Of a stretch of 64,000 bases of DNA, positions 47,854 to 60,229 are shown one piece after another (within the stretch, counting starts at the first letter, position 1; every line of letters begins with the position of its first letter). The DNA is from Crotophaga sulcirostris (lineage: Eukaryota > Chordata > Aves > Cuculiformes > Crotophagidae): assembly GCA_013397455.1 (NCBI GenBank), contig VYZB01000728.1, positions 190,468-254,467 on the forward strand, read 5' to 3'. Made by a program: the position numbers and the translations under genes. The notes beneath the pieces were generated by a model that was not told the DNA's origin, did no database searches, and worked only from the letters and a program-made list of their open reading frames with translations.

Positions 47854-50389
47854 TGATGGATCCAGGTGGTGGGACATTCAGATTGTATGGCAACGAAGAC
47901 AGAAAGACCCAAAGTGTGTATCACTTTATTTTAGCAGAAATATTTATTTTGGAAGAAGGAACCACATTAGGAAGATGGCTTTAGCAAAATCTTGGCCAGC
48001 TGCTATGAAAACATCAGCTGAAGTTTATTAGATAGCAATAAAAAAAGAGTGAGATCAAATTCCAGACGCTGCTGGTAGCAGGAACACACAAGATGCCAGG
48101 ATCCAGAAGGAAAAATGCTGCAAAAAATAAGCCTGGCCCTGCTCATGCTGGTGTTGTATATCTGATGTAGTGGAACTGAAACATCAAAAGTGATTGAAAG
48201 TATATTTGAAGATGTGTAACCTATGGTAGACCTTAATATTTACAAATGAGAAACTGAATAAGTATTTACTACTATGATCATTTACGGCAAACAAGTAAAC
48301 CATGCAATACCCTTTGAAACAGTAAAATAGAAAAAATTTAAAAATCTATAATTTTAATCAAAAGTTTGTTTCAGTCATTGAAATTCTGTTATTGCTGCTT
48401 ACAAACATTAAAGTCAATCAAAACATCAGTAGCCTGCAAGATCAATATTTTTAATATGTTTGCATTGCAGTGCTGCAGATTTTTGGCTAATGGATCTCAC
48501 CCATATTGATTTCCATGGGAAATGTTAGTCTGATACTGAAATAATTAAAAAAAAAAAAAAGCCAGGGATTATTGGTTTGGAATTCTGAAGGAGATAGAAG
48601 TATAAAAATTGGTTATTGACTGAATTGCTTGGGGTGAATGAACCTTGGGCACTTGCAATAAACTTGTAGTACAGAGTCATTACTGAATACTACCTTAGTC
48701 CCTTAAACCTAAAATCAGTCAATAACCTATTATAACAATGCAAATTGTGGTGAAATAACATAGTGGGTCGTTTTCAAAGCAGCAGGATATTCATAAGCAT
48801 CTACATACATACGTGGATGGATGTATTAAACCATCTCTGTGATATGCGCAACAGCTGATTTTCAAGCTTATTTTAATATATTGAGTTTATGTTGATATTA
48901 ATGCCAAAGAGTTGAAATAATTGCTTAAAATAAGTTTAACAGCTCTGTGGCTACTAAAATGCATAAAAATGCAGCAAAATATTATATACAAATGCATAAG
49001 CAAGTATATTATATATTGACCCAGTTCTGGACAAATGCAGGGTGGGGTTTTTTTCTATTTTTTCTGGTTTTGGGTGGAAAAAAAAACTGCAAGCAGTGAG
49101 TATCCAGAACCTGAACAGATGTCCTGACCCCAGACTGTCCTCACCCATGCCCCACCACTGTCGTACCTGGTTTTTCACCCCATATTCATCCCCTTATTCC
49201 CTATTATTATGACTTTCCTTACCTAGCATAGTTCTTATCTTTTTAAGAGAGGATTCTCCTTGCACCTGGGAATCACACCTCTCTGTGATACCTGGTGGAG
49301 TAAATCAGTTCTCTGTTGCAGAATATACTCTGCATTCCCAGCCAGGGATGAGTTTACCACAGGTAGGACAAAGCATTACTGGCTAGAATACTAATTTTTA
49401 TTCTCTGTTAAATGAAACACCTGAGCTAAGAATTGCCTTTTGGTTCCTGCTTTAGAAAAACTCTGAGCCTCTGCTTCTCTGTGCACTGGGGACCAGTAGC
49501 TCAAGTGTTTCTGCTAAAAGTGGGTACTGCAGTATGCAAGCTGTCGAGTGAAATATATTTTCATCTGAGCTGTATAAATATTTAACAAGTATATACTAAC
49601 ACGGCAACGATAACTCAGTGCCAGTGATAGCATGGGAAAGAGAGCTTGTGTTTATGTTTTATTATTACAAAGTCATCTGTGGACATCTCCCAATTTTTTT
49701 CCCCCTAATTTGTTTACTTTCCTCATACCTGACAGGGAACAAAGTGGACTACTAAGTTGCAGTGCTCTGCTTGGGTCAAAACATAAGAAAATACACCATA
49801 TGCCGAGCTCAGCAGAAATCTGGTAGAGCCAGAATCAGTAATTGGTGCCTCACTTTAACTACAGATGTCTGACAACACGCAGGTTGCTGTATCCCGCCGG
49901 AGTCTCGATGGATTGGCACCTTTTGGGAATAACTACTAATGAAGTCTAAAATTTCTCACTAAACTTGTTAATAGGAGTCTCGTCATTGGCAAGGTACCTC
50001 TGTAGTTACTCGTCAAGTCACGTAGTCTCTGCATAATTAACATCCTCCAAATTGCTGGAGCCGCTTATTTAGGCCAGAGGGATGCATGTGCTGTCGGTGG
50101 CAAGGCTGCAGCAGCAGAAGTCCCTGCCACCACGTGGGACACCACACTGCTGTGGGCATCAGGATTGGGCTGTTTTTTCAGCTTCTTCATCTTTGTTTTG
50201 CCTTGAGTGGAATGGATTTCACTTTTCAGGTGTTTTTCGCAGTGTTTGTTGTTTTTTTAAGTCAATACCAAAACAACATTTCAGAATAAACCTTTCCTTA
50301 TTTTGCAGTTCTGCACCCCAGGTGTTTGTCTCTATTCTGTCATTTCTGAAAGACCCAGTGGAAAGATGAGGAACTTTTCCTAAAAACAA
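47854..50389. other. Unique intronic sequence
   Basis: AT-rich, with short A tracts (48546-48560) and an 'acatacatacgtggatgg' stretch. No exon or named repeat. 49840-50060 contains conserved-looking, CpG-bearing unique sequence. Confidence 0.4.
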
Positions 50390-50541
50390 AGAATCATAGA
50401 ATCATGGAATGGTTTGATTTGGAAGAGACCTCAAAGCCCATCCAGTTCCAACCCCACTGCCATGGGCAGGGACACCTCCCAGTGGATCAGGGTGCTCAAA
50501 GCCTCATCCAGGGATGGGGCAGCCACCACTTCTCTGGGCAG
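50390..50541 (-). mobile_element. CR1 LINE, internally deleted 3' end
   Basis: The reverse-complement tail 'gaatcatagaatcatggaat' and 'gacacctcccagtggatcag' are followed by a jump from 'aaagcctcatcca' straight to 'gggatggggcagccaccact'. This skips the 'acctggccttgaacacctcca' block present in its relatives, so a short deletion occurred, probably between repeated 'cca' bases. Confidence 0.94.
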
Positions 50542-53500
50542 GAGTAAGGGAAGATAAAATACTTATTTGTAAAAAACGCTCTTCCTCACAGCTAAAAATG
50601 TTTTAAAGTCAAAGTAACTAATTAAAAATAATAATTCGTCTTTTCTCCATCAGAAGCAGAGACTAAATATGTGCAGAGGGAGTAGTGAAAAAGGGTCACA
50701 AGACCTCCTCCACTCCTGGTTTTTAATTTTCAGCTTTTCTTAATGAGAAAAAAAAAGTAGTTTAAAAGGAAGTAAAAATAGTAGTGGGTCCCCCACCCAC
50801 TTGTTTTTGCAGATTTTCTAAACCTTTTTCATTTCTAAACAGAGAGAAATGTTGAAGTTTGAGCTTTAGGAAATTTCCTGAAAAGAGTAAATAAATCAAA
50901 AAATGCTACATATTGTTCCAAAATGTAAAAAAAAAAAAAAGAGCAATTTTTATAAACTGTAGGAATTGTATTGGAAAAAAAATATATTGGACTATAGGAA
51001 AAGTTTGAAAGAGCCAGAACGAAGGGGAATGAAGTGTTCTTCGTAGTTCCAAGTCACCTTCACAAGTGAAGCAGGAAGGAAAAGGAATATCAATAAGTAC
51101 AAGTAAGGTCCTGTAGGAGGTTAATACACATTGGTATGGAGACCAAACATGATCCAATTTGTAGCAGGATCCTGGAAACACAAAGACTAAGATCTTTTTC
51201 CCATAAAATTATGCAAGTATGATTTTTCCCATGGATGCACTGTTTTGCTATGCAGTCCCCTGGGTCCGCTCAGGGTGGTGACACCCGCTGGACAAAGGCC
51301 CTGCAAGGTTGTAGAGATGTTTGCCATTGAAAACAGTGTTGTGTGCTGATTCTGGCACCAGACATGAGTTCATCAACCCTACAGTAGTGAAATAGCTTCA
51401 GTTATTTTCATAATCTCCCTCTGTGAAGTGAAAGTAGTGGGTTTTGTGTGGTAGTTGTTGGGGTTTTTTTCAGTACTGCGGTTCCAAAGCACGGTAAATG
51501 TTTTTTGAGATTATTCTACTTAGTTTCAGAGCAATCAGCCCAGATAGCTATGCTGGGAGAGTCACCTGTTTTGCTGGGAGTAGTTCATAACAGAGGCAAG
51601 GATTGAGCATCAGAGCCTGGGGTCAGTTGGTTGGGGTTTCACTCCCCAGCAAAGCTTCCCGGAATCAACTTTAACTTGGAGAGTCCCAGGAAGCCTGATT
51701 TACAGCCGTGTCTCTTGGCCTCTCTGAGCTGCTGTATTTTATGCCCTTTCCTCAGCCTCCACACAAGATGCTCCAGGAGATGATGTTGCTCAAGTTTCTG
51801 TGCCGGGGATTTTTATATGGCTGAGTTAGAGGCGTTAAGCACTTTAACATCTCTTTGGCTTCTTATTCAGAGTGAAGAGACCAGAGTGAGAAAACAGCTC
51901 ACCCCGGGAAAGCAATTGTGGAGTGGATTTGAACACAGTAAACTGTTAGGGGAAGTGATAGGAATAACATAGTCCTGCATCCCAGAGTGGTCAGGTAGCC
52001 TGACCACAGAGCCCTAAACACATGTTCCCACACACTGAGCTGAGTATATGACTCCTAAATTGGATAAATTATCAGGGCTTTACATGCATAAATTCCCTTG
52101 ACTTTAGTGGACAATGTGGGATTAGAACTTTAAGGAATGCCATACAGATTTAGGAGATATTCTCTTGGAAGTGTTAAAAGCATCACATTTTTTCATAGAA
52201 TCATAGAATGCATTTTTTGCTTTTGTTGAATTCTGTAATCATGTGCAGAAATGGACATAGTAGGGGAGGTTATTTTGATAACCTCATGGTTCAGTTACAG
52301 AGATAATACAGGCTGCAGTGACTTCAGAAGAACAAAGTAAAAAAAAACTAAAAAAACAGATAGCATTCCTAAAACATGCTTTTTTCACAAGCAGAACTCA
52401 GCTCTTTTTTTCCCAGAGAAGAAACGTTTTCCCTAGCATGGTTTGAAATAAGTATCTTAAATGTGTAATCTGTTTGTATATACTACAGAAAACCACTGCT
52501 CAACTGCACTGCATGTGTGTCTACATGCAAACAAATATTGAAGGGGAGCTGACGTGTCACAACATCAGACACTTTTTGCCTCATGTTTTGAATGTCTGTA
52601 GCATTCATCATTTGTTGCATAGGTTATTCTTGGAGGGTGACCTCACCTGGTGCAGAAAAGTGGTGTTGGGGAAACTGTAAATGCATTATAAAGATCTGCA
52701 GCAACCTATTTTGTGTCCTTAAGTCGTGGGATTTAGAAACACAAAATGTTTACATGGACCCGGTTGAGGAAAGTGGTTGAAGCATGATGCCACAAGAATT
52801 TAATGCATGCTGAAATTTTGGAGTGGATTTAAGCAAAATGTTCATATCTTTAGGCTTCAATTATGTTTATACTTTAGTATGTGCAAAATACTTAATGCTG
52901 AAGACAAGTGCTAGTTTCCTGCTGTGTGATACGCTTTGTTTGTAATCAAGTCTTCCAGACAGATAGTTTATGTGCACCTGAAGAAGTTTTAAAATAAAGA
53001 AGCTGTGTCAATTCCGTGGATGTTACTATTGCTAGTGTAGTAAAACACCTGAAAAGTAGCAGCTCTTTGACATCCGGGCAGTCTTATCATTGTACCCAAC
53101 AGCCAGTGTTCTGCTTTAACCCAAAAGTCTTTACAAGCGTATAGATTTTTAGTTAATAAAGTACAACTTTTTGAACTTTTTAAGTTTTGGGTAGTTGCAG
53201 CTCCCTTTAAAAAGGAAATCAGAAGTAGTGTGCAGTGATTGTACAGAACTGTAACATTGCAAAAATACTCCAGAGGCATGGGTACTGGAACTGCATCACT
53301 GTCATATACCTCTTTTATCCCCCTCCTAATTCCTCCTTTCTGCCATAATGGTGGAGAAATTGATTCCAAATGTGTTTTCTTGACCCCCTACTCCATACAT
53401 GTTAGCACCTAACCTTAAGCGATGTTTCTACAGTCTCGCTTGTATTTACAGTAATTATATGCATAATGTAGCATATTATTGTCTGGACTTCCTGTTTAAT

Positions 53501-53923
53501 CAGTGCAGAGCTTCTTACAAGTGCAGCTGAAAAGGGCAAACAAAATTAAAGCTTTATATACCAAAACAAGTTTGATTTGCTAAGCTCCCAGCATTCCAAA
53601 GTACACAGATTTGTTCCACCAAGTTTTGCGATGGCTTGCAGATGGGCAATGATTAATCAGAGAGCTAACTGTGAAGTAGTTTGCAATTAAACTGGAAAGC
53701 TCTGAAGCATGCTAATTGAATCAGAAAATTAGAGACACTGAACAGTAATTGGCTATTTCTCATGCAGCAGGTGCCAGGCCACTCATCTGTGGAACAAGGT
53801 ATTTAAGACGCATTAGCACTAGTAAAAATACTTCTTGATATGGAACAGTTAGATTTTCTGCTCATTTTCACCATGGATGTCAAAACACGCAGCTGTGATG
53901 TCTAGTGCCCACAGCTCATGTCA
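50542..53923. other. Mostly unique intronic sequence
   Basis: No named repeat except an 18-base CR1 tail at 52193-52210 and an A tract at 50927-50940. 53400-53790 is a TAAT/ATTA-rich, moderately GC block ('gatgggcaatgattaatcag', 'agcatgctaattgaatcaga') of the type seen in developmental enhancers. Confidence 0.45.
52193..52210 (-). mobile_element. Isolated CR1 tail (18 bases)
   Basis: 'tcatagaatcatagaatg' is the exact reverse complement of the CR1 terminal ATTCTATG repeats, but the body of the element does not follow. It is either an extremely short insertion or a chance microsatellite. Confidence 0.55.
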
Positions 53924-54430
53924 CAAGAGTTTGAGCAGGGTCGTCATGAGCCCACATTTATGCAGTGTCTCAGAGCAGGTTAAAGTTGGGATATCTGAGT
54001 AAACTCCTTGTTGATGAGCAATTTTTTTTTTTTTAAATAAAAAGGTAAACATAGCATGATGTCTTTAACAACAGCAGTCTGAGTTGTGTGGTTGATCATC
54101 ATGTGCTAATAAACGCTTCCAGGCTGCAGGGAGATCAGCTCTGTACTACCTCTGTAAACCAGGGTCACGCTTGCAAGAGTTTGAGTGGGGTCGTCATGAG
54201 CCTACATATATGCAATGTCACAGACCAGGTTGAAGTTGGGGTGCCTGAGACATTTCCTAGTCCTCACAGATGAGCAAATCTCTCCTTTTTTTTCAAAAAA
54301 AGGTAAACATAGCATGATGTTTTTAACAATAGTAGTCTGCGTTGTGTGGTTGATCATCATGTGCTAATAACCACTTTCAGGCTCTGCACCTCGGGGTCCT
54401 CCTCCGTAAACGGGGGTGATGCTTGCCCAT
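53924..54430. repeat. Diverged tandem duplication, two copies of about 250-258 bases
   Basis: Copy A is about 53924-54173 and copy B about 54174-54430. They share 'caagagtttgag', 'ggtcgtcatgagcc', 'ggtaaacatagcatgatgt' (54044 and 54302) and 'ttgtgtggttgatcatcatg', with the same spacing apart from a few indels and variable T/A runs. I estimate 80-85 percent identity. No known mobile-element ends are present. Confidence 0.9.
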
Positions 54431-57400
54431 CTGCTGCCATGCCCTTCGGAAAAGTGATGTATGGACACTCGGTAATACCAATGTGTATTTTCACTTCACC
54501 ATTCAGCTTCTCAGTCTTTGCTGAAAAAAAAAAAAAGAGACTTTTTTCTGTGCGCTGCTTATGAATGTGGAGATTAGTGGAGTGTGGATTACTGAGGTTC
54601 TGCGAATTGCATTAATGAGGCACCATCACTTTCGTTTCGTTTTTCTGCAGATTTAAAAAAATTGTAAGTTTCTAGTTGAATATTAGTTGAGGGCATCAAC
54701 AGTATAAATCTAATACTGCTGTGAGCTTAGTAGATGCATAAAGCCAATTCATATCATGTCTCAGCATGAGTTTATATCTTCTAATTAGTACCACCATTTT
54801 ATAGAGAGCACATGCAATGAAAGTTTGTTTGCTGTGCCAACAGGGACCGGAGCACATACAGTAGTTTTGCTATAGTAGAGTGATGGTGCTGTACGAGCAC
54901 AAACGACTTGTAGCCTGAGCAGTAGGTAACCAGAAAAGAGTAGGATTTTAATAAGTGGAATGGTGGAGAGTTTTTACGGAGATATAACCATTTTCAAATT
55001 AGACTGGGTGGGGCGCGTGATTTCTTTCTTCACAACTAATTAGAACTTGGTATGCTTATTAGTGAAAAAAAAAGTATTAAAGTACAAATGCAGTGCATCA
55101 TATTACTCTGAGTATCGAGAAGCAGAATATTACAATATTCAAATGCTAATCATATCACTTAGCAGATGACTGCAGAAAGTAGTGTATCTGAACTGAGACA
55201 TAAATTATAAATTGTAAACAGTGCATAGGGGATATGTTATAACTGTGTCTCATTTAAATTAAGGCAGGGAGTTTTCTCTGAAGCAGATTATGTGCCTTCA
55301 TTAAGTTTTAAAGTCCCCTCTATAATGTTTTATTAAGATCACTTGGCACAGTGTTTCCCAAACTGGATGTTAGCAATATGTACTGGTGGAAACGACCGCA
55401 GCGGTGGAGGTGGTTCAGGTGCATTGCTGCACTCCGCGGCTTTAAATGCTGTTTGCATACTTTCCAAACAAGTGCTAGCACACGAATGCTGGCGACTTTT
55501 CCATCTAATACCCCTCCCCAAAAATCCTGATGCCTTTGCTTTCTTTACTTGAAAGCAACTCCAAAACATTTACATGATCAATGTTTGTTGCTGGAGGGAT
55601 AAAGTTTGCTCTTCCATGGACAAGTGAGAACATATTGATCATTTTATTCTATTTGCTATTTCTAAATTCAATATACCTCTGGAGTCGATAAGCGAGATCG
55701 AGAGCATATTCTTTTTTTGTGTGCTTGCTTGTAGCTTGTTCTCAAGATCCAAGATACATTTTTGATTAATCACGAATGCTCTGGGGTCATGGAGAGCAAA
55801 TGTGTTTGTGGAGTGTCAGCTGATGCTGTCAGATAAATGTCTTAAGCTTAGCCAGGGTTCATGCCCCAGCTTTAGGCTGTGCCAAATGTCTCCCCTTGTT
55901 GAAGCAGATAACAGCTACACTGGAGGCGACTGAGCTGTTTGTTCACGGAAAGGGCTGACCTTGCCATATGGGGCTACAGTCAGGTGAAAAAAAACACCAG
56001 CGATGTTTTAATTGAAACTTTAAAAATCTTAACTTTGTGCATTTTCCCCGTCTTCAATGCAAATGGTTTTTGCATTCTGGCGCTGGCGCTGGTCCTTTTG
56101 GCTTCTCCAGTGGCTACTTGGCTGCCATGGTCTCCTCAGTGGGTCCTCCTGGCCGCGGCTGCGAGCCTCCTCTGATAACCTCCGTGTCTTCTGAGAAACT
56201 TCTGACAAGGTATTTTTACATGGGGCCCAAAGAGGGGAGAAGCCCTGCCAGAAAAAATAAACATTTTTAAGGGGCAGTTCACATATTGGTTCCTGGAGTC
56301 TCCCCTAATCTCAAACTGGTGGCACAGTGAAGGTGGGGGGCGCGTGAGAAGGATGCTCGGCGGTGCCTCCCCTCGTCCGCCGCAGCCTTTTAGCATCACC
56401 TTTGGCTCATCCGTGGCGGCTGGTCCTCTGTAACCAGTCATCAGGCACAGATAAGGAGCAGCGACGCGACTGCGAAGCCAACGCCTGGAGAGAGCTCGCT
56501 GCACCAAGGCTGGTTTGTAGCGCTGAAGGCAAAAAGATGGATCATATGGCCGTGCATAAATAAGTGAAAACTCCCAGGGCTACTTGTGGGCATTTGTTAT
56601 AAACCACCTTGAGTCAGTGCTTTCGCTCCCTCCCAGCTCCCCAAAAATGTGTTTGTTCTTTGCTCCAAAGATTACGCTCAGCTTTTTCTTTCCTCTCAAG
56701 AAGTTCATACTGTCATGGGTAAATCATCAGGGCTAATTAGACGCAATAATGCTGCAAAAAATTTTAAAAAAAAAGATATAACACATCTGTCATGAACTCC
56801 CACCAGATCTCTTGGAAATGAGACATTTTTAATATTTCATGCTGAACACAAAATATCTTGAGGAAATGGTTTTATATTCTGTGTACCAAAACAAAACCTT
56901 CAGTGTCAAACGAGTAATACTGTCTAAGCAGCCCCTTAAATGCTGTTATTCCAAATCTCTTTGCTCCTAAAATATAAATTTCATTTTAATAAAATGTACT
57001 ATGTATGAAAAAAAAAAAAGTTGAAGGGAATAATGAAGAAAGTGCAATGTATGTCTGAAATTTTATTTGAAGCCTGGAGTGCACCCTGATACAGGAATAG
57101 ACATTAACATTTTTACAGAGAACCTTACAAACAGAGGATTTTTTTTAATGAGATGTTTTGAGCTAACATCTAAATCAAATTAAATGCAAATACTTTACGC
57201 TTTAAACTAATTTTAACTAAACCTCTAGCTGCTTTTGTCCTAAAAATAACTTTGTCTTCCTTAAAACAATATTTAACATAGGGGTTTAAATCATGTTCTC
57301 CCACTGTATGTCATTAACAATTAAATGTTTTTGTTTTGCATAATTTCTCTGCTGTGTGTACAGTGGAGGAGAGGTGATAGAAGTGAGAGAGACACATATT

Positions 57401-57945
57401 AACACTTTTAATGAGTAAAAGTTGAGCAAATCCCTATTTCATGTTTATTCTTGATGACAGGCTACAGATTAATAAAAATACTTACCTGAATGACAGCAAA
57501 ATGCACTTAATGAACTTCCACAAATCCAAACAAAGTTCCAAATCATCCATTTAGATACCTAGCCTGAGACATGTTCTTTAAATAGCTTGGTAATCTTTAT
57601 TTAAAATAGAAATATATCCAGCTTGGCACATCTGCAAGTATTTCTGCACGATTACCACATTATTCCTGATGTGCAAAAGTACATCTCTTCTCCAACACGG
57701 TATTTGCATACATCATTTCTGCAGCTTTTTTTCCCAGGACAGCTACCACCTGCAGGTGGTCCTCTAGTATGTTTTCAGTTCCACTAAATGTTATAAACTG
57801 AAGAAGGCTCATGTGAGGAAGAGGCTTCGCACTTTGGTTCAGGAGATGGAGGGGGTTCTGAGCATGCTGCAGAAATGATCCTGAGCAGATTGGGATAACA
57901 GTTTATGGTCGTCCTTCATGTCAGTTTTGTGGTGGGGTGGGAATT
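54431..57945. other. Unique intronic sequence with a CpG-enriched patch
   Basis: No named repeat over 3.5 kb. 56080-56560 is markedly richer in GC and CpG than anything near it ('gtcctcctggccgcggctgc', 'tcccctcgtccgccgcagcc', 'gcagcgacgcgactgcgaag'). The following 56700-57700 is AT-rich and unique. The frames at 55343-55552, 55939-56270 and 56136-56507 overlap the GC-rich patch on both strands, and none is recognisable. Confidence 0.45.
56080..56560. promoter_or_regulatory. Candidate small CpG island
   Basis: About 480 bases have roughly two dozen CpG dinucleotides and high GC, inside an AT-rich region. There is no TATA box and no recognisable first exon. It may be an orphan CpG island, an intragenic enhancer, a non-coding RNA promoter, or simply old GC-rich repeat. 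From knowledge of the locus, FAM172A neighbours NR2F1, a region dense in regulatory DNA. Confidence 0.35.
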
Positions 57946-58065
57946 TATATCTTTTTTTTTAATATATATGTGTGTGCATATATATTTATAATTTATATAT
58001 TAATATATTTTTAAAATAAATTCTTTTTATACACACACATATATATTTATATATATGTACATACG
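57946..58065. repeat. AT-rich tract with (TA)n/(CA)n arms forming an inverted repeat
   Basis: After a T run, 'atatatatgtgtgtgcat' (57962-57979) and 'atacacacacatatatat' (58029-58046) are reverse complements at 17 of 18 positions, around a 49-base A/T-rich loop. More (TA)n follows up to about 58065. Confidence 0.85.
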
Positions 58066-60087
58066 ACTACCCTCAGACTCAGCTCAGCTGGAGAGGCAGG
58101 GTGGGAAAGGTGAATGAAGAAATAAAATTATTGATGGAATTAAATCAGAGACAAAAGTCATCTTTGTCAGCAAACTGATCAGTACAGTTGTGCTAAAAGT
58201 CTCCTGCAAACACTGTATTGTCCCAGGTCCCACCTCAAGTTATTACTTACAGGCAACACAGTGTTACTTGAGTTATTAAATATTTGGAATTGCCCAGCCA
58301 AATTATGAATTACATTCTACTTTATTGTGTCTTCCTGGTCCTGTCATTTTTCCTTCTGGTTTGCAAATTGTCTAACTAAGCGTAAATTCCTTCGGCAGCT
58401 GCTAAATCAGACCATAGCCAGCTAAGAACAGGGGAGATGACATTAAAATTTAAATGGTTTAGGCAGTCTTCTACCACAAGTGAGTTTCTCGCTGATACAG
58501 CCAGGTTGGTTCAGCCTCGGAAGGCAGCTCAGAATAACTTCTGTCCATTTGTCTATTATTCATCCAACTAGCAGTTGCTTTAGTGGGATTGGTCCATGAG
58601 TTGAGTTCTGCCTGTGGGATGTGCAGGGTGGTGGTGGGGTCCTCTGACCTTTCCCAGGCATGTTCAGAAGTCAGGTTATGTATATGTATTAATACATGTT
58701 CTTACTTTTACGCCCAATTGTCTTTTTATTTTGGAACTTTCTGATGAGAGAAGTTGCTGGGTTTTACAGGGGGCTTTCACCTGACCTATTTTTTAATGAT
58801 ATTGGTTCAAGTGCCATCTCATTGCTCTTGTGTCTTGAAGTTTGTGGTCTGGTTCTCTGGCAAATGGAGTTAATTCAGTTCACTGCTGGCTTTTAATTAG
58901 ACATAAAGAGAAGAGACACTACGCTGCTTGTAGTCAGAATGTGACTATAGTATATCCTACATGGGAATGAGTATTTTTTTGTATTTTAACACCTTTGTAG
59001 GGGCAAGAGATACTTGCTTTGCTACAGCTAGATTCTGTGAGGAAGGTTGGCCATCTTCTAACTACAAAAGCAACTTAGTAAAGCTAAAGGAGGAAGATGG
59101 AAAATGAGCTAAGACATTGCTGTGCTCGAAAGTCCCAGGTAAGCATCAGTCAAATCAGGTTTGCAGAGGAGGTGTCTGATTTGTTCAACAGAAACGTGAG
59201 GGACCTCTGTCTTCTTGATGGGGACCTGGGCTCTCTGAGGCAGGCTCTGTTTCCTGTGGAAAGAGAAGAGGCAAGATACAAGCTTCCCTTCAAGTAGTCA
59301 AGGCAAGAGAAAGCAAAGCAACTACATATATTCAAAGGATGGAAAGATAAGCCTGTATGGATGTGTGCTGGGAGAGGAGCAACTGGCACCTTTGACCTCT
59401 TGCACCTGCATGCCAGGAGGGACAGCCAGGATTTAATCTTTCTTGGTTGTGAACACAAAATGCCAACCTCCTTTTTGTTTCTCTTGCCCATCTTTGCTGG
59501 GGACAAGTTCAGAGCTTCTGCAGGTGCCTGCAAAATGTGATTGTTTGACAGGACTGTCAAAGAGTGTAAACCACCGGAGCAGGTTTCCACCATTAACAGT
59601 GAAGTGTTGGTAGTGGAAACCCAGCAACCATGATTTTCACAGCAGTTTTCAGCTGGCCCTGTTAAGAGAAACCACTGGGTGTTAGGCAGAGGTCCATGAT
59701 GCCTCATCCACCTTGGCAGTGGCACACACTCTGGGTCTGCACTTCCCTTGGTGTGGTCCTCTTAACATGTTTGGCAGTAGAGATACTTCCCTGCAAACAG
59801 TCTCAGTGTCTGTCCTGTGAGTCTGCTTTTTCCAGCTTGAGACAGCTCACCATGGTTAGATGTGACCTCTCTTCATCATCCAGATGCTAATTCTGCATGA
59901 CTTGACAGCCAGCCCTGCTCTTGCAGCCCAGGATCATTTTCTCCGTGGAAAGATCTTCCTGGACATGCTAAAACCACACAGATGACTCACTTGAACTATG
60001 GGAAGAGCAGAGTCAGCTGGATGCATGTTCTGCTTCAAGACAGTTTGGCAGCCAGAGTTACAGGCAGGTTATGGTAGGCGCTCTGCA
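58066..60087. other. Unique intronic sequence
   Basis: No named repeat or exon. It contains the longest open frame outside known repeats, 59150-59725 on the minus strand (191 codons). That frame shows no recognisable domain and no splice context. Confidence 0.4.
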
Positions 60088-60229
60088 AAGTCCCATCTCT
60101 GGAGGTGTTCAAGACCAGGTTGGACGGGGCATTGAGCAACCTGATGCTGTGGGAGGTGTCCCTGCCCATGGCAGGGAGTGGAACTAGGTGGGCTGTAAGG
60201 TCCCTTCCAATCCAAACCACTCCATGACT
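60088..60229 (+). mobile_element. CR1 LINE, 3' end
   Basis: 'tcccatctctggaggtgttc', 'aagaccaggttggacggggc', 'gtgggaggtgtccctgccca' and 'aaggtcccttccaatccaaa', ending in a worn 'ccatgact'. It is severely 5'-truncated, and the ATTCTATG tail is eroded. Confidence 0.92.
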
